Below, in pieces: positions 23,061 through 35,610 of a stretch of 64,000 bases of DNA; position 1 is the first letter of the stretch; every line of letters begins with the position of its first letter. The DNA lies in assembly GCA_004154925.1 (NCBI GenBank), contig QJNS01000281.1, forward strand, positions 31,318 through 95,317, read 5' to 3'. The position numbers were made by a program, and so were the translations under genes. Source of the stretch: Monosporascus cannonballus (lineage: Eukaryota > Ascomycota > Sordariomycetes > Xylariales). Under the pieces are notes generated by a model. It worked only from the letters and a program-made list of their open reading frames with translations. It had not been told where the DNA came from and did no database searches.

Positions 23061-23149
23061 GCCCGATATTCCGATTATTAATTAGTTAATTATTAATTTG
23101 AACGCGTCCGTTATTATTAATAAAAACTTTTTAATAAGCGTTAAGCGTT

Positions 23150-26100
23150 AATAAGGTTTTTAATAGGTTCCTAGGTGTTTTCGAAATTTAGATATTTTTT
23201 TTATTTGATTAGGTATTAAATAAGTTTATTTTATTTTCGTATATCGAAAATTTTTTTTATTTCATATATTTATTTGTTTTTTATTTCCATATCGTTTTAT
23301 ACCGTATATACTTTAATCGTATTTATTATTAATTCGAATAAGGAAATATAAAAAATTGGATAAAGTTTAATTTTTAATAAAAATTTTAATTAATAATTAT
23401 TTTTTGTGGTTTTTTTGGCGATTTTATATAAACCGATATATTTGAAATTAAGTTTTTTGCTGGGTCGTTTTATCTAAATATTTTTAATAACTAAATAAAT
23501 TATTTTACTTTTTTTAAAAATTAATTTTTTTTAATTTTTTTTGATTATAATATTTATTTATTTGATTTCGTACAAATTCTAGTTCTGTTTTTATTTTTTT
23601 AATGCAATTATCGCAATTATTTTAACGCGAAAATTACTTTAATATTAATTGGGCCATTATTACGTACCTTTTTATAAATATTTAAAATAAAACCAAAATT
23701 TACGTTTGCAAATATTATTTTAATATTTTCGTTATAACTGGTATTATAGGTTAATTAAATAACAAGTAATTTCTTTACCTAATTATTTTATTCGTAATTA
23801 ATATAATATTGTAAATAAAATTTTAAAGTTTAATTTATTCGTTTTATTTATTTATTTATTTAAAGTTTAAAAACGTTAAATAATTTATAATTTAAGCCGA
23901 TTTATATTATAAAGCTTTGTTAAAATTTGGATGCAAATATCGATTTTTTATCCGAAATAATTTTTATTAATAATCCGTATATATTAAAGATATATTTTAA
24001 AAAATATATGCTATTTATTCGGCGTTTATGTCCTTATAATATGGTAAAAAGTAAGAAAATTTCGTAAATCGATTAACGATTACGAAAATATTATCGTAAT
24101 ATATTTTCGTAATTAGATCTTTTAATATAAAAAGCTTAATAATAAAATCGAATATAACTAAATACCATAATCGCTTTATAATTAATAATGGTTGTAACTT
24201 TCCGTATGGCTTATATCGTCGAGCCTTTACTTTGGCGTAAATATCGTATTGCCGTATAATTTTTTATATCGTTAATTTTATTCTAAAAAAAGAATATATA
24301 TATTAAAATCGCTTTAAGGTTTTATAGATCCTTAAATATCCATATAATTAATATTCGTATATTTTTCGTATTAGATCTTTCTGGTATTTTTTTAAAACTT
24401 ATATTTTATTCGTTTTTTGATTTTTTGGAAAATTATTATTATATTACTAAATTTTCTGATATATATCGAAAAATATTACCCGAATTATCGCAATTTATCG
24501 TAAACGTAAATATCTTTTTGTAATAATATCAAAAATTATATAATTAATTTTAACTAATTTCTTTTTAAAATTTAATCGCTTACTTAAAACGTTTACTTTG
24601 CCGTTTTCTGATCCTTTCTTATAGATAATAACGAAATCGAAATTCGCTAATTTTTCCGCGTAACGAAATTATCGTTCTATAAACTTTTTGATTATAGTAA
24701 ATCGGATAAAATTTTGATAATCCGTATAAATCTTAATCTGGTACAAATTTCCCTTTAAGAAATGCCTAAACTCCCGAAATACCATAATAATAATTATAAA
24801 TTCCTTATTTGGAATACCATAATTAAATTCGGTTTTTTTTAACTTATATAAAAAGAATGCAATAAGGTATAATTTACTTTAATTATTTTGCTATCCGATC
24901 ATTACGTTTAATGCGTAATCCAAAATATCGGTTTCTAATTTAATAGGGTAATTTAAATCGTACATAATTAGTATTAAGTTATTGGTAATCGTATCCTTAA
25001 TAACTTAAAATAACCTTTTTATATTTGGCGTCTATTTAAATTCTTTTTCTTTCTTTATAAGATTTATTAGGAATATAACTATCCTACTAAAATTTCGAAT
25101 AAACTTCCTATAGTAGTTAGCGAATCCAAGGAATACTTATATCTCTTTAACCGTAATTAGCGTCTGTTATTTTATAACTGCAGCGATTTTTTTAAGGTCC
25201 ATCCTAATATATTTTAAAATAATAATATATTCCAGATATTTTATTTCCTACATATAAAATTAATTTTTTTTGCATTAACAAATAGCTTTACGTCCTGTAA
25301 AACTTAAAAAATCTTATAAATATATTTTACGTATACGTTTTCTGTTTTTAAGAAAATAAAAATATTATCGAAATAACAAATAACGAAAATATTAAAATAT
25401 TTTCGTAATACATAATTTATTATTCGCTAAAAAATTATTAATACGTTCGTAAATTTTATTAATATAACTAAATACTTAAATAATCCGTATTTCGTTTTAA
25501 AGGTTATTTTTTATTTATATCCTTTTTTAATCCTAATAAAGTTATATTTATTTTTAAAATCGAATATTATAAATTATTTAGCTCCGTAAAATCGGTTTTT
25601 TATTTCCGTAATTAAGGGTAATAATATTTAATTTTTAATAATAACGTTATTTAGTTGTTAATAATTAATTACAAATCATAATTTTTTATTTTTTTTAAAT
25701 ACGAAAAACATAAGGTATTTTGTTAGTAATTTCGAAAATCGAATCCATCTTTTTTATAGCCGATTTTCCAAATATTCTTTAAAAGTACGTAATTCGTTTT
25801 TATTAAAGTTATAAATAAGGTAAAACTTTATTAAAAATCCTTTTTTAAGGATTATTTCATAATTTTATTTACTATATTTTAGTAATTTCGTATCGAATTC
25901 ATTTTTTAAGAGCTATTCGTATTTATAATATTATAATAATATATTAATTAAATTTTTTAATTTTTTAAGTTATTATTTTTATTGTTTTAAATCGTTATTT
26001 AATTACCTTAATTTCGCTTTAATAATAATAATAATATATTATATTTTTCTTTAATATTTTTTTTTGTATTTTATTTTTTTAAATAATAAGGTATTTATCG

Positions 26101-27650
26101 TATCTTTATGCTTACATTCGTCGCCATTATTAATCGAATATTAAAATCTTAATTTTTTCGTTTTTTATTTATTAATAAAGAATAAAATAAATTTTACTTA
26201 ATTAATTCCGCTATTAATTAAAATTCCGTATTAACGTATCCATAATAATCCTAAGATTATATTATAATTCCCGAATAAAATAATATTAAAATTAACCGTC
26301 TGGTATCGTCTTTAAACAAAAATCTTAAAGTAATTAATTTCGCATATAAGGTTTCCATTATCGTAGGCGAATTTCTAACTTTCGGCATTCGTTATTATAT
26401 AAGGTTTTAACTTATATTTCCATAATAATTTAAACTTATTAATTATATCCGGTATAATATAATTTCCGCCTAAAGTTTCGTAATTTATTATTACGGTATA
26501 CCAATACGTTCCGATTCATATATTTAATGTGATAAAGTCGTTAACGTTTCCTATCGTTATATTTAAAGTTTTTTTCGGGAATTCCCTTTAATTCCTTTGG
26601 GTTTCGTTATTTTGTAGCTTTTTTACAAATAACTTTCTTTTTTTAACTTTTATTCGAATCGGTCGAACCTTACTTATATTTTTTTATTTAACGTATTAAG
26701 CTGCTGTATTTATCGTTATTATCGGCGTATTATTACTTCGAACCGTATTAATTGTTCCTTGTTCTTTTATAATTCCTTTTCTTATTAAATAATTTATTCT
26801 TTTATGTTTACAACTATATCCTATTATGCGTTATTTTGGCTATCGTTCCAGAAATCTTTTATAAATTAACGTATTTCTTCCTTAATAACCTTTCTTTCGT
26901 AAAGGTTTATGGTAAATGCCAATTAAAAATAAAGGTCCGTAATAGCTTTTTGGCAGTATTTTTTTACCGTATGCTGGATTAACTTTTTTTCCGTTTAATA
27001 ATTATATTATCCATAATAATAAAAAGGATCTTTTTGCGGGTATTACTTTTTTTCAGATTAACTCTTTATTTCGGCCAGTTATTAAATATTTTCTGGGGTT
27101 ATAGTTCGAAATTGTCGATATTATTACTTATTATTTTTGTTATGCCTAATACGGTTTGGAAAATCGAATCCTTCGTAATATATGCGAGTAATTCGTATAT
27201 AAATATATTATTTTTATTTTTCGTAATCGGGATATTCTCGTCGTCGACAGTATATAGCGTACATTTTGCCATGTTAATTGGGTATTCCGGGACAGACTTT
27301 TTCTGTCCAACTCTAATATTTGCATAATTATCCTTATAATGCCTTTTATTATGCTCGCGTTATTTATTAAGCCAACTTTTTGGTTTTTCGTATTTTTTAT
27401 CGGATTTTTTATCGTAATAATTCTTATTGGACTTTTTGTTTAAGGCTTAATACGTACTTAGCTTGGATTATGTTAATAACTTTGTTGTTATTTCCTTAAT
27501 TATTCTTGGACTGTCCTTTCGGTATAGGGGTCTAATTATTTTGTTATAGTTTTTTGGGTTTTTTATATTTGTAAACCTTATATCCCATTTTACCACAATT
27601 AAAGCACTTAATCTGGCTCCAATTTTGTTTATAGGTAACGCCAAGTTCCA
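23150..27650 (-). pseudogene. Element A gag-pol remnant
   Basis: Reverse-strand reading, RIP-like stops throughout. In element order: Gag CCHC-type knuckle near 27576-27605 (CFNCGKMG, with the distal His changed to Tyr), reverse transcriptase around 25361-25400 (NIFVICYFDN, from the YLDD box), RNase H at about 24709-24732 (YTDYQNF), integrase at about 24058-24090 (FVIVNRFTK), and a C-terminal chromodomain near 23165-23350. This order is that of Ty3/gypsy chromoviruses. Confidence 0.8.
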
Positions 27651-28464
27651 TAAGTCCTAGCGCCGTTCCGTAAAAAGTAAGGGGTGCGTCTTTTTTTTTC
27701 CCTTAATTGGATTTATATCCCGAACGTAAAGCATATTATCCTTTTTTTTCTTATTGTTTTTCAAACTGTCGATTGTCAATCTTAATTACCTTTATAATGT
27801 ACCAATCCAGGGCAACTGGTTATTTAATCCAAATAATTTTATTTTTTATATTATTTTTTAATTTTTTATAAAATATGTTAATAAAAGTATCGGCTTTATT
27901 ATCTCCTTATCCCGCCTTAGCCGCGAAATTTTTAAAGGTTACGGCGTATTTGAACGCGAATCCTTTTTGTCGGAATTATAGAAATTGTTAAACTATTAAT
28001 CGTTTTTTATCCGGATTACCGAAATTATCGCATACTTTATTTTCGAAATTGGTATAAATCGAAAAAATCTCGTTAATAAAATCCTCTTTATTTGTTTTTC
28101 CTATTTCCAAAAGGTTTTTTATAATAGGTTTAAATTAATTAGCCGTATTTTTTATCAGGTATACTTTTACTGCTAGGACCATATCCGCTAAGTTACTAAG
28201 ATTTAAAAAACGAAGGTAAATTTATGCCTAAATTAAAAAAATCTAAAAATTACCTTTTCCATCGTAGGGTTCTGGTTTTTTCGGTTTTATACGAACGAAA
28301 AAAAGTTGGGCAGGCGTAGCCCTAAGTTGTTAAACTTTTTTTTCCAGTTTTCGAATTCGAGCCTAAAATTGCTAAATAAGGGTTTCCTAAGTGCTGGTTG
28401 ACATTTTGATAATATTAAATATTGCTTAAAATTTAACGGTATTACTGAATAAAGGTTTGTAACG

Positions 28465-28859
28465 TATAACGGCTATGCGGTTTAACCAATTATTAAACCT
28501 TAAGTCGACGGATTTATATTAATAAAAATATTATAGAAATCTAAATAATAAATATAATAACGTATTACGTTTCGTAATATTAAGGGCGTTTTGGATAATA
28601 ATATTATATTGCAAGCTAAATTTATTTAAATTATGCAAATAACGAACGTATATATTTTTATTTTAGCTTAAGGTGCTTAAACGGCTTAAACCCTTAAAAC
28701 CTTTAAATCCTTTAAGCCTTCCTGCTGGCTTAAGGGGCTTAAGGTGCTTGGCGCTTTGAGACCTTTAAGCTAGTTACGTGACGTCTTGGCTAGGGTGGGA
28801 CCCGTTCCTTTTGTGGTCCTGACCGTCCGGGAAGAAGCCAAGACCGTTAGGTCATAACA
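28465..28859 (-). repeat. Element A right (5') LTR, 395 bp
   Basis: Starts TATAACGGC, ends GTCATAACA. Its last ~125 bp are hardly mutated, in contrast to the rest. Confidence 0.92.
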
Positions 28860-28864
28860 GAAGG

Positions 28865-29173
28865 GTCTCGGAAACGGTCACTTGGTAACCGAAACAGGAC
28901 GCAAGTGGGTCAAAATCACGTGATATGGATCCGGAGTGATCCAAGGGATCCAACGGGATCTATAAAAAGATATATACGTTTATTATTTTCATAATTTAAA
29001 TAATTTTTACTTATAATATTTATTAATATTAATCGTTTATATTATATTTTCATATTTTTAATATTAAAAATATAATTAAATTATTTTATTATTATAAAAT
29101 CCTTTAATATTTTTATTAATATAAATTCGTATAATTAAGATTTAATAATTAATTAAGCCGTTTAACCGTTATA
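28865..29173 (+). repeat. Element B 5' LTR, main part
   Basis: Continuation of 22083-22105 after element A. Total 332 bp, ending ACCGTTATA. It lacks the internal ~53-bp duplication present in B's 3' LTR. Confidence 0.88.
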
Positions 29174-32100
29174 TATTTTAAATTTTTATTTAATAATATC
29201 GTTAAATTTTAAATAATATCGATTAATATTATATTTATTAATAAGCAACTTGAATAACCTATTTCCTAAATCCTTGGTTACCCAGATATTAAAATGGAAT
29301 CCGAGGAGGAAAAGAAAAAATCTTGTTTTTTTCGCGAAAAAGTTCTTCGACGACTGGATGTTATAAACGAACGTATTTTTTAACTTAAAAGAAATAATAA
29401 TAATTTTACGACGTTTTTTAAAGTTATATATAAAAACTTAAAAATATAATTTTCGAAATTAAAAAACGTTTTTAAATAAATTAAGTTATTTAATTTAATT
29501 TTATTAAAAATTAAATTTTTTTTTTACATATTTTAAATTAAAGTTTTTCGATAAGATTTTAATGAAATTATAATTATTTTTAATTTAATATTAAATATAT
29601 TTCGGGCGTTTTCTTAGTTAATTTATTATATTTATTATATAAATTAAATTCGTAATCCGATAATTTACCGGAAATATGATTATTTAATTTGAATTTATTA
29701 TATGAAAATATGTTATTCTATTAATCGAAAAATAAAACCTAAAAATAATACGAATTTATAATAATTACAAATAATTTAAATACATATTAATAAAGATTTT
29801 CGAAATAATAAACGAAAAAGCAAAAAGTAAAATATAAATTTAATAATTATAATAAAAGCATCCGTATTTCATTATCGTAATACGTTAATTTAATTAACTT
29901 TTAAGCTAAATTAAAAATAAACAATATTAATAATTTGGTTTTTTGACGGCCTAAAAATATAAAAAAAACCTTTTAAATTTAATCGGCTCGATTATTTATC
30001 AGATTATATTATTATAATAATTAATATTAACGATAGATAATACGCATAACGTATTAAAATAACCAAAAAATAATAATAAACTTTAATATATGACTAATAT
30101 TAACGTTTTTCGATATAATAATATTTTTTATAATACAAAACCAAAATGTATAAAATTAGAAATTATTTATAAAAAAAATTAGAACTAAACCAAATGTTAT
30201 AATTAGAATAAAATAGGACATAAGACAATATAATATAAAATATCTAAAAAATCCTATGAAAACAATTAAAAACTAATCCCTAAAAATAATTTAAAAGGAT
30301 TTAAAAAAACGAAAGCAAATTTATTAATATAATTTAACTTAAGCATATACCAGGTTTATTATAATAAGAAATTTAATAAAGAATATGAAATACCAAAAAG
30401 TTAATTTAATAAATATTATAAATATAATAAGAAATATTATAAGCATAATTATATAAATATCAGAATTAAGTAAATAAAATTTATCCCGGAATTTTTGATC
30501 GATACGGCAAAATATATACTATATATTATTAACGACGAGAATATCCTAATTACGAAAACAAATAATATATTTACGAATAATTTACCCGCATATATTATAA
30601 AAGACTTAATTTTTTAAACTGTACGGGAAATAATAAAAACAATATATGATAATATTAATAATTTTGATTTTTAAACTTAAAAAAGGTTTAATAACTGGCC
30701 GAAATAAAAAGCTGGTCCGAAAAAAATAATACTTATAAGAAAACCTTTTTTATTATTTTTAATAATATAATTACCAAAGAGAAAAAAATTAATCCAGCAT
30801 ATATTGAAGAACTATTACTAGAAAATTATTACGAATTTTTATTTTTAATTAATATTTATTATAAACCTTTACGAAAAAAAGGTTATTAAAAAAGAAATAC
30901 GTTGATTTACAGAAAGCTTTTAAAATAATAACCAAAATAACGTATAATAAAATATTGTTATAAATCTAAAAAATCATTTATTCGATAAGAAAGAATATTA
31001 TAACAAAATTAAACATAATTAATATAAATCCAAGAAATAATATGTTGGTAATAATAATAAATACAGTAATTTAACGTATTAAATTCAAAAATACAGATAA
31101 AATTCGATAAATACGAATAGAAATTAAAAGAAAAAGATTACTTATAAAGAAACCGCAAAATAACGAAACCTAAGAAAATTAAAAGGGATTCTTAAAAAAA
31201 GTTTTAAACGTAATAATAGGAAACGTTAATAACCTCGTTATTTTGGATATACGAATAAAAACGTATTAATATATTATAATAATACATTATGGATCTTTAA
31301 GTAGGAATTATATTGTATCAAAGATAATTAATAAATTTAAATTGCTATGGATATATAAATTAAAACCTTATATAACTACGAATATCGAAAATTAGGAATT
31401 CGCTTATAATTACGGAAAAACTAGACGCAAAATTAATTATTTTAAGATTTTTATTTAAACATAATACTAAATAATTAATTTCGATATTATTTTCTTTAAG
31501 AAATACGATATAATCTTAAAATTGCCATATATATACCAGTACGGAATTTTGATTAACAGAAAAACTGGTCAAATAAATTTTATTTTATTTTTTATTATTA
31601 AGCGAAAAAAAGAAATTAAGATTTTAATATTCGATCGATAATAGCGACGAATGTAGGCATAAGAATACGACAAAAACCTTATTACCCAAAAGGACAAAAT
31701 ACAAAAAAAACGGATATTAAAAAAAATACGACGTATCGTTCTTATAATTAAAGCGAAATTAAAGCAATTAAATAACGATTTAAAACAATAACCTTAAAAA
31801 TGAGAAAACTAACTAATATATTAGTATAATATTACAAATATAAATCGCTTTTTTTAAAAAAAAACTTAATACGAAATTATTAAAACATAGCGAATAAGAT
31901 TATGAGATAATTTTTAATAAATGATTTTCGACAAAGTTTTACCTTATTTACAACCTTAGCAGAAACGAATTATGTATTTTTAAAAAAATGCCTAAAAGAT
32001 CGGTTACAGAAAAAATAGATTCGGTTTTCGAAATTACTAATAGAATGTCTTATGTTTTTCGTACTAAAAAAGAATGAAAAATTACGATTTGTAATTAATT

Positions 32101-34577
32101 ACTAATAATAAAATGATATTATTATTAAAAATCGAATATTATTACCCTTATTATGGAAATAAAGGACCGATTTTACGAAATTACATAATTTATAGTATTT
32201 GATTTCAGAAGTAAATATAACCTTATTAGGATTAAAAAAGATACGAATAGAAAATAACTTTTAAAATAAAATACGGATTATTTAAATATTTGGTTACGTT
32301 AATAAAATTTACGAACGTACCAGCAATATTTTAACGAATAATAAATTATATATTACGAAAATACCTTAATATTTTCGTCGTTTGTTATATGGACACCATT
32401 TTTATTTTCTTAAAGATAAAAAAAATATACGTAAAATACGTTCATAAAATTTTTTAAGCTTTACAAAATGTAAAGCTACTTAATAATATAGAAAAGAATT
32501 AATTCTATAAACAAAAAATAAAATATCTAGAATATATTATTACCTTAGAATATATTAGGATAAATTCTAAAAGAATTATTGCAGTTATAAAATAATAAAC
32601 GCTAACGATTATTAAAGAAATATAGGTATTTTTAAATTCGTTAATTATTACAGGAAGTTTATGCGAAATTTTAGTAAAATAGCTATATTCTTAACGAACC
32701 TTACGAAAAAAAAGTTTAAATGGACGCCAAATACGAAAAAGGCATTTTAGGATATTAAGAATGTAATTACCAGCGAACCAATATTAATTATATATGATTT
32801 AAACCGCCCCGTCGAACTAAAAACCGATATTTCGAATTACGCGTTAAGCATAATAATGGGATAACGAAATAATTAAGGCAAATTATACTCTATTATATTA
32901 TATTCGTACTAACTAAAAGAAATTAAGCTTAATTACGGTATTTTAAATAAAGAATTTATAGTTATTATTATGGCATTTAGAAAATTTAGATATTTTTTTA
33001 AAAGAAATTTGTACCAGATTAAAATTTATACGGATTATCAAAATTTTACTCGATTTACCATAACCAAGGAACTTATAGGACGATAATTTCGTTAGGCGAA
33101 AAAATTGGCGAACTTTAACTTTATTATTATTTACAGGAAAAACTTAGAAAATAACAGAATAAATACCTTAAGCAAGTAAATAAATCTCGAAAAAAATAGT
33201 TAAAATTAGTTATATAATTTTCGATATTACTATAAAGAATATTTACGCTTACGAAAAATTACGACAATTCGGGTAATACCCTTTAATATATATCGGAAAA
33301 TTTAGTAATATAACGATAATCTCTTAGAAAATCAAAAAACGAATAAGGTACAAATTCTAAAAAAATATCAGAAAAGTCTGGTACGAAAAATATACGAATA
33401 TCAATTATACGGATATCCAAGGATTTACAAAATCTTAAAATAGCTTTAACGCATATATTTTTTTAAAATAAAATTAACGGCAGAGAATATTATACGGCAA
33501 TACGATATTTGCGTTAAAATAATAATTTAACGATATAAGCTATACGAAAAATTACAGCTATTATCAGTTACAAAGTAATCATAATATTTAGTTATATTTA
33601 ATTTTATTATTAAAATTTTTATACCAAAAGATTTAAGTACGGGAATATATTATGATAGTATTTTTGTAATCGTCGACCGATTTACGAAATTTTCTTATTT
33701 TTTATTATATTACGAAAACAGGAACGCCGAACCAAAAGCATATATATTTTTTAAAAACTACTTTCAGCATAAAACGGATTATTAATTGAAATTATCTTAA
33801 ACCAAAAATTAATTTTTATATCAAAGTTTTGGCAAGGCCTAATAATATAAATTGGCCTAAATCATAAATTATTTAACATGTTTAAACCTTAGATAAATAA
33901 ATAAACGAAACGAATAAATTAAGCTTTAGAAAATTACTTATAATAGCATATTAATTACGAATAAAATAATTAGGTTAAGAAATTACTAATTATATAATTA
34001 ACTTATAATACCAATTATTACGCAAATATTAAAATCATACTTGCAAATACAAGTTTAAATTTTACTTCAGAAACTTATAGAAAAGTACGTAATAACGGTC
34101 CAATTAATGTTAAAGTAATCCTTATATTAGAATAATTACGATAGCTGTACCAAAAAGTAAAAACAAAATTAATATTCGTACGAAATTAAATAAGCAAATA
34201 TTATAACCAGAAAGGTTAAAGGGATTAACTTTTGAAAAAAGGTAAATGGTTTTTCTCGTTATAAAAATATTTAAATAAAACGACCTAATAAAAAACTCGA
34301 TATCAAGTATATCGGTTCATATAAGATTACTAAAAAAATCTCAGAAAATAATTACTAATTAAAATTTCCATTAAAAGTTAAATTCGATTTAATTTTTTAC
34401 GTTTCCTTATTCGAGTTAACAGCAGATATAATTAAGATACATACGGCATAGGACGATATGGAAATAAAAGACAAATAAATATACGAAGTGGAAAAGATTT
34501 TCGATATGCGGAAACAAAACGGATTTACCCGGTATCTGATTAAGTGGAAAAAAATATCCGGATTCCGAAATCACCTA
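29174..34577 (+). pseudogene. Element B gag-pol remnant
   Basis: Pol signatures still readable on the + strand: RT from about 32064 (KKNEKLRFVINY) with the FVVCYMDT box at about 32380-32399 (from FVVVYLDD); RNase H YTDYQNF at about 33027-33048; integrase FVIVDRFTK at about 33663-33690; chromodomain from about 34488 (VEKIFDMRKQ...YLIKW). Element C splits the chromodomain; its end (WEPAKNLISAQRLLKNFH, stop at 41531-41533) lies beyond C. The chromodomain is the module that directs integration to heterochromatic marks. Stops in every part rule out function. Confidence 0.85.
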
Positions 34578-34970
34578 TGTGACGGCTAGGGGGTTTAACC
34601 AACTATTAAACCTTAGTCGTACGAGTTTATGTTAGCAGGAGTATCGTGGAACTCTGTAGTAATAAAATAACTTAATTACGTTTCTTAATACTAAAGATAC
34701 AGAAGTTATATTACAAACCATTAATATTAATAAGTGTTATAAGTTGGTATTGTTTAGATTATGAAAATAATAAGCATATATATATTGGTTTTTACTATTG
34801 CTGCTTATTTTAACTTAACTGTACTTAATAAATTTTTATTAAACGGTTGCTTAATGTTGATTAACTGTGTTCAGCAGATTTTTGCTAAGCATTTATTACG
34901 TGACCGAAAAGGTGGTCCGTATTATTCTTGTTAACAGTTTCCTAAGGCCGGAGTTTATTAAATTATAATA
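34578..34970 (-). repeat. Element C left (3') LTR, 393 bp
   Basis: TGTGACGGCTAGGGGG to AAATTATAATA; paired with 41076-41467. Confidence 0.9.
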
Positions 34971-35610
34971 CGATTTCCCTTTTCTTTAAATCTTGCCTTT
35001 AAAATTTTATTTTTCCTGATAAGTATTACCGGTTCGTTACGATGTTAAGTCGTATTGCTAAAAGTCGTCGTTAGATTTCCTTTATTATTCATCGGCAAAA
35101 CCTGCTTTTTATTTTTGACGATTTCAGTTTTGAAATTATACTGTGTTTTTTATATTTTTCCAAAGGTTAAAAATACGAAATAATGAAAAACGTTTTAAAA
35201 TATAAAGCTTACGTTAAGTGTAAATATTTATGCGATAGGACCGATATTTTTTTTTCCCTCGAAAATATTTATGCCGAGAATTAAGGCCTAAAGCGAAAGG
35301 AGATTTTTGTAAAAAAACGTTTTTCAAAATTGCAAAAATGTTATTAATAAAAAATAAATAAAGTTATCGCGCGTTTAATCTGTTTCCGGAAATAAAAAGT
35401 TTTTTTTTCGTTCGAAAAAGATAAAAATGGTATAATGGGAATTATAATTACTTAAAGAGTTGGAGGAATAAAAATGCCAAAAGCAGGTTATCGCCGAAAC
35501 TTCCATAGCCGCATTAATTTCTCCTGCTGGTCCCGTAAATTGGTCTGGTATCGGTAATACCGATTGGTCCGTTAAAAATATTAATTAAAACGCGATTATT
35601 TCTGGTAATT
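34971..35610 (+). pseudogene. Antisense frame remnant in C
   Basis: Same position as in A, B and F. Reads KYKAYVKCKYLCDRTDIF and later KRFSKLQK on the strand opposite pol, with many stops. Identification rests on position and a Cys pair followed by a basic coiled-coil-like part. Confidence 0.4.

Larger units (their letters stand above)
22106..28859 (-). mobile_element. Element A: Ty3/gypsy chromovirus inserted in B's 5' LTR
   Basis: Two 395-bp LTRs bound 6754 bp. The 5-bp target duplication GAAGG lies at 22101-22105 and 28860-28864. Joining the sequence across the insertion restores B's LTR (TGTTATAACCCAACCAAG-GAAGG-GTCTCGG), confirmed by the uninterrupted copy at 42174. Pol remnants read on the reverse strand. 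Confidence 0.93.

Noticed and set aside
27034..27327. 97-codon + strand frame
   Set aside because: It runs antisense to the Gag/protease part of element A; hydrophobic only because of AT-rich codons.
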